In this document: positions 19,704 to 21,749 of the stretch, piece by piece
Layout of the letters: the number at the start of each line of letters is the position of its first letter
Numbering within the stretch: the stretch's first letter is position 1
Source of the DNA: JANNGC01 sp043757045
GTDB lineage: Bacteria; Verrucomicrobiota; Verrucomicrobiia; Limisphaerales; SIBH01
NCBI GenBank assembly: GCA_043757045.1
Contig: JAYVQC010000172.1
Location: forward strand, 1-21,749
Length of the DNA: 21,749 nucleotides
Direction of reading: 5' to 3'
Translations under genes and position numbers: made by a program
The notes under the pieces: model-generated
What the model saw: only the letters and a program-made list of their open reading frames with translations
Told to the model about the DNA's origin: nothing
The model's database searches: none

Positions 19704-21020
19704 TCATAATTGCCGGCGAAATATGCCTGCAAGCTCATCGAACATTTTACCGATCTTCGACCGGTTCTTGAATTCCGCCCGCGTCATCAACCGGGACTTG
19801 CGCTTGTCGTCCTTGAACACCTTCACCTGTTCGACAGCAAAGGCCGCGTCGTAAATGTTCAGGTTGGCTTCGTCGTTGAGGCGAAAGGAGCGGTCGTCAA
19901 AGTTCGTCGAGCCGACCGAGACCCACACGTCGTCCACGATGAGGACTTTGCAGTGGTACATCGTGGGCTGGTATTCGTAGATCTCCACGCCGCCATCGAG
20001 CAACTCGGCCCAGCGGGAGCGACTCGCACTCTGGACGATTTTCGCGTCGGAATGGGGGCCGGGCACAATGATCTCAATTTTCACCCCACGCTTCCGAGCG
20101 GCCAGGAAGGTCTCGATGGCCAGATCGTCCGGGACAAAATAGGCCGCCGAGAGCCGGATGGTGTTGGTGGCCGAGGCAATCGAGAGCAGATACATGAGGC
20201 GCACGCTTTCGCTGCCCTCACTGTGCGAGCTTTTGAAGACTTGCGCCCGCGAATCACCCACCGGTTTGAGTTCGGGAAAATATTCCTGACCGAACAAAAC
20301 CCTGGCCCTCGTCTTGATCCAGTTGTCGGTGAAGGCCGCCTGCATTTGCGCCACGGCCGGTCCCTCGATCTGATAATGCGAATCGCGCCAGTGGTCTTTC
20401 GACTGCGCGTGCCCGGTCCACAGGTCGGCGATGCCCACGCCGCCGGTGAACCCGACGCGACCATCCACGACCAGCAGCTTTCGGTGCGTGCGGTTGTTGA
20501 TCCGGGCCAGCGTGTACCAGTGGAGAGGATGATAGCGTTCCACTTCCACCCCGGCTGATTTCAGATCTTCCAGAAACTTTTTCTCGATCTTGCCGGTGCC
20601 CACCGCATCCAGCAGCACATGCACCTTCACGCCGGCCCGGGCGCGCTCGCACAACGCCTCCGAGAATTGTTTGCCGATGTCGCCGGACCAGTAGATGTAG
20701 GTCTCGAAGGTGATCGTTTCACGCGCGCCACGAATGGCCGCGAGCATGGCGGGGAAAATCTCGTCGCCGTTTTGCAACGCGGTGACGCGGTTGCCGGCCA
20801 GGATGCCCGGTCCGAGCAAATTCCCCATCGTGCGGAGGAACTGCGGATCACTGACGGCAAAGCGATGCCTGAGCTGGTAGCGAACCTGTTTTTCGCCGGC
20901 GCGGAGATTCAAAGTCAGCAGGGTCAGAAAGACCGTCACCACTATCGTTATGAGGATCATGAGCGGCATCTTGGTTTTCGGGAACCGTTTCTCTTTTTCA
21001 CGCGGCATAGGTTGGCTCAT
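19704..21020 (-). CDS. Phospholipase D/cardiolipin-synthase-like protein
   Basis: This 438-residue protein has an N-terminal membrane anchor (MPLMILITIVVTVFLTLLTL) and two PLD catalytic motifs. They are HRKLLVVD near residue 177 and HCKVLIVDD near residue 355, each followed by a GS/T-N-type segment (GFTGGVGIAD; SVGSTNFDDRSF). The layout matches bacterial cardiolipin synthases, which transfer phosphatidyl groups between phospholipids. The usual second N-terminal helix is missing, so it may be a ClsB/YbhO-type or other phosphatidyltransferase. The ATG at 21020 overlaps the upstream UbiB-like stop as ATGA, implying coupled translation. The frame upstream of the ATG is a shadow. Confidence 0.9.
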   Translation of the reverse strand: MSQPMPREKEKRFPKTKMPLMILITIVVTVFLTLLTLNLRAGEKQVRYQLRHRFAVSDPQFLRTMGNLLGPGILAGNRVTALQNGDEIFPAMLAAIRGARETITFETYIYWSGDIGKQFSEALCERARAGVKVHVLLDAVGTGKIEKKFLEDLKSAGVEVERYHPLHWYTLARINNRTHRKLLVVDGRVGFTGGVGIADLWTGHAQSKDHWRDSHYQIEGPAVAQMQAAFTDNWIKTRARVLFGQEYFPELKPVGDSRAQVFKSSHSEGSESVRLMYLLSIASATNTIRLSAAYFVPDDLAIETFLAARKRGVKIEIIVPGPHSDAKIVQSASRSRWAELLDGGVEIYEYQPTMYHCKVLIVDDVWVSVGSTNFDDRSFRLNDEANLNIYDAAFAVEQVKVFKDDKRKSRLMTRAEFKNRSKIGKMFDELAGIFRRQL

Positions 21021-21749
21021 GAACCAGGGGGTTTCTTTCGCCGCTTGTGGTCCTGAACGAAAATGGAGATGACGAGCCAGAAGCCGCCCGCCGCCGCGCA
21101 CAGGAAACAAAGCATGGCCAGACCGGGATAACCGAACATTTGAAAATCCGTTTTGGTTTGCGTGAGCGTGGAAGCACCCATGATAAGCGCAGCCAAGACG
21201 ATGCCGGCGGTGATGCGATTGGCGATCTTCTGAAACCCTTCCAGCATGATTTTCGTGTCCGGCACCTGGACTTTCACTTCCAACTCGCCGTCCGCGACCG
21301 TGTCCATCACGCGGTTGATTCGCGAAGGCAGGCCACCGACGAAGTCCTTCATTTCCAGCAACGCGCTCAGCGCGCTGCCTTGCGTGGCCTGCTTGCGCAT
21401 GCGCCGCGTCATCAGTTCGCTGACGTTGCGGCGGATGGAGGCATTGGGATCAAAAGTGGGATCAAGAATTTTTCCAACCTCGTCCAATTGCAGGAGCGTT
21501 TTGCCGAGGAGCGTCAGTTCACTGGGAACAAACACGCCGTTGTCCGCCGCATTCATCGTCACTTCGAGGATGGACTTGCCGACGTTCAGATTTTGCAGGC
21601 CCAGCCCCTGACGTTGCGCGATCAGTTGCGCGAGGCGACGGCGAAATTCCACGGAGTTAAAATTCTCCGCCGTCTGGCTGATGCGGATCACAATGTCAGC
21701 GACCTGGTCGCTGTTGCCCTCGCTCAAGGCCAGCAGGAGCTTCAGCAAA
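21017..21749 (-). CDS. UbiB/AarF (ABC1) kinase-like protein, C-terminal part
   Basis: The frame is open from the right edge, so the N terminus and ABC1 kinase core lie outside. The visible 240 or so residues match the C-terminal region of ABC1/UbiB proteins. They include helical stretches (GVFVPSELTLLGKTLLQLDEVGKILDP is the recognisable block), a basic RRNVSELMTRRMRKQ helix, and two C-terminal membrane helices (AGIVLAALIMGASTL and GLAMLCFLCAAAGGFWLVISIF) ending in a basic tail. UbiB-family proteins are membrane-bound ATPases that help quinone biosynthesis or lipid homeostasis. The link to the adjacent phospholipase-D-like gene, by a 4-base overlap, points to a membrane-lipid role. Confidence 0.85.
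   Translation of the reverse strand, partial: LLKLLLALSEGNSDQVADIVIRISQTAENFNSVEFRRRLAQLIAQRQGLGLQNLNVGKSILEVTMNAADNGVFVPSELTLLGKTLLQLDEVGKILDPTFDPNASIRRNVSELMTRRMRKQATQGSALSALLEMKDFVGGLPSRINRVMDTVADGELEVKVQVPDTKIMLEGFQKIANRITAGIVLAALIMGASTLTQTKTDFQMFGYPGLAMLCFLCAAAGGFWLVISIFVQDHKRRKKPPGS

Overview
The window is GC-rich bacterial chromosome. Almost every gene reads on the minus strand, often with 4-base stop/start overlaps. I infer an uncultured or soil/sediment Verrucomicrobiota member (Pedosphaera/Limisphaera-like). The basis is the gene mix, the A-rich leaders that lack a Shine-Dalgarno sequence, and many palindromic repeats. No rRNA or universal marker protein is present to prove the taxonomy.

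Region 1 (1-9683, minus) is one end of a lipid/polyketide-type biosynthesis and export operon. In transcription order it holds an AMP-dependent acyl/aryl ligase, an acyl carrier protein, a condensation-like acyltransferase, an FAD oxidoreductase, a PaaK-like adenylate-forming enzyme, a GT2-DUF2062 protein and an MMPL/RND exporter that runs off the left edge. The set resembles part of an aryl-polyene/xanthomonadin-type locus. The ketosynthases, ketoreductase and dehydratase expected for that pathway are not in the window and could lie to the left. The most unusual feature is a stop-free, multi-hairpin palindromic element of about 84-120 bp. It is inserted in frame inside three genes of this operon (GT2, FAD oxidoreductase, acyltransferase), in both orientations. 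Three other palindrome families sit between or inside genes of the same operon.

Region 2 (9693-9777) is a tRNA-Leu(UAG) gene just upstream of the operon promoter.

Region 3 (9922-13933, minus) is a stress/envelope cassette. It encodes a 41-residue membrane peptide, a secreted PRC-PRC-BON protein, a glycine-zipper GSP17M/DUF3341-like protein, a YciE/YciF-type ferritin-like protein, a single-domain response regulator, a CsbD protein and a CBM48 protein. These genes share A-rich leaders without a Shine-Dalgarno sequence.

Region 4 (14069-18207) holds a degraded oxidoreductase fragment, a plus-strand exported trypsin-like protease, and a compact minus-strand operon of type III polyketide synthase, methyltransferase and FAD oxidoreductase. 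The degraded fragment is a broken second copy of the 3' end of that FAD oxidoreductase gene, so the protease gene lies between a live copy and a dead one.

Region 5 (18407-21749, minus) encodes a DoxX-family membrane protein, a GAF-domain protein, a phospholipase-D/cardiolipin-synthase-like protein and the C-terminal part of a UbiB/AarF (ABC1) kinase-like protein cut by the right edge.
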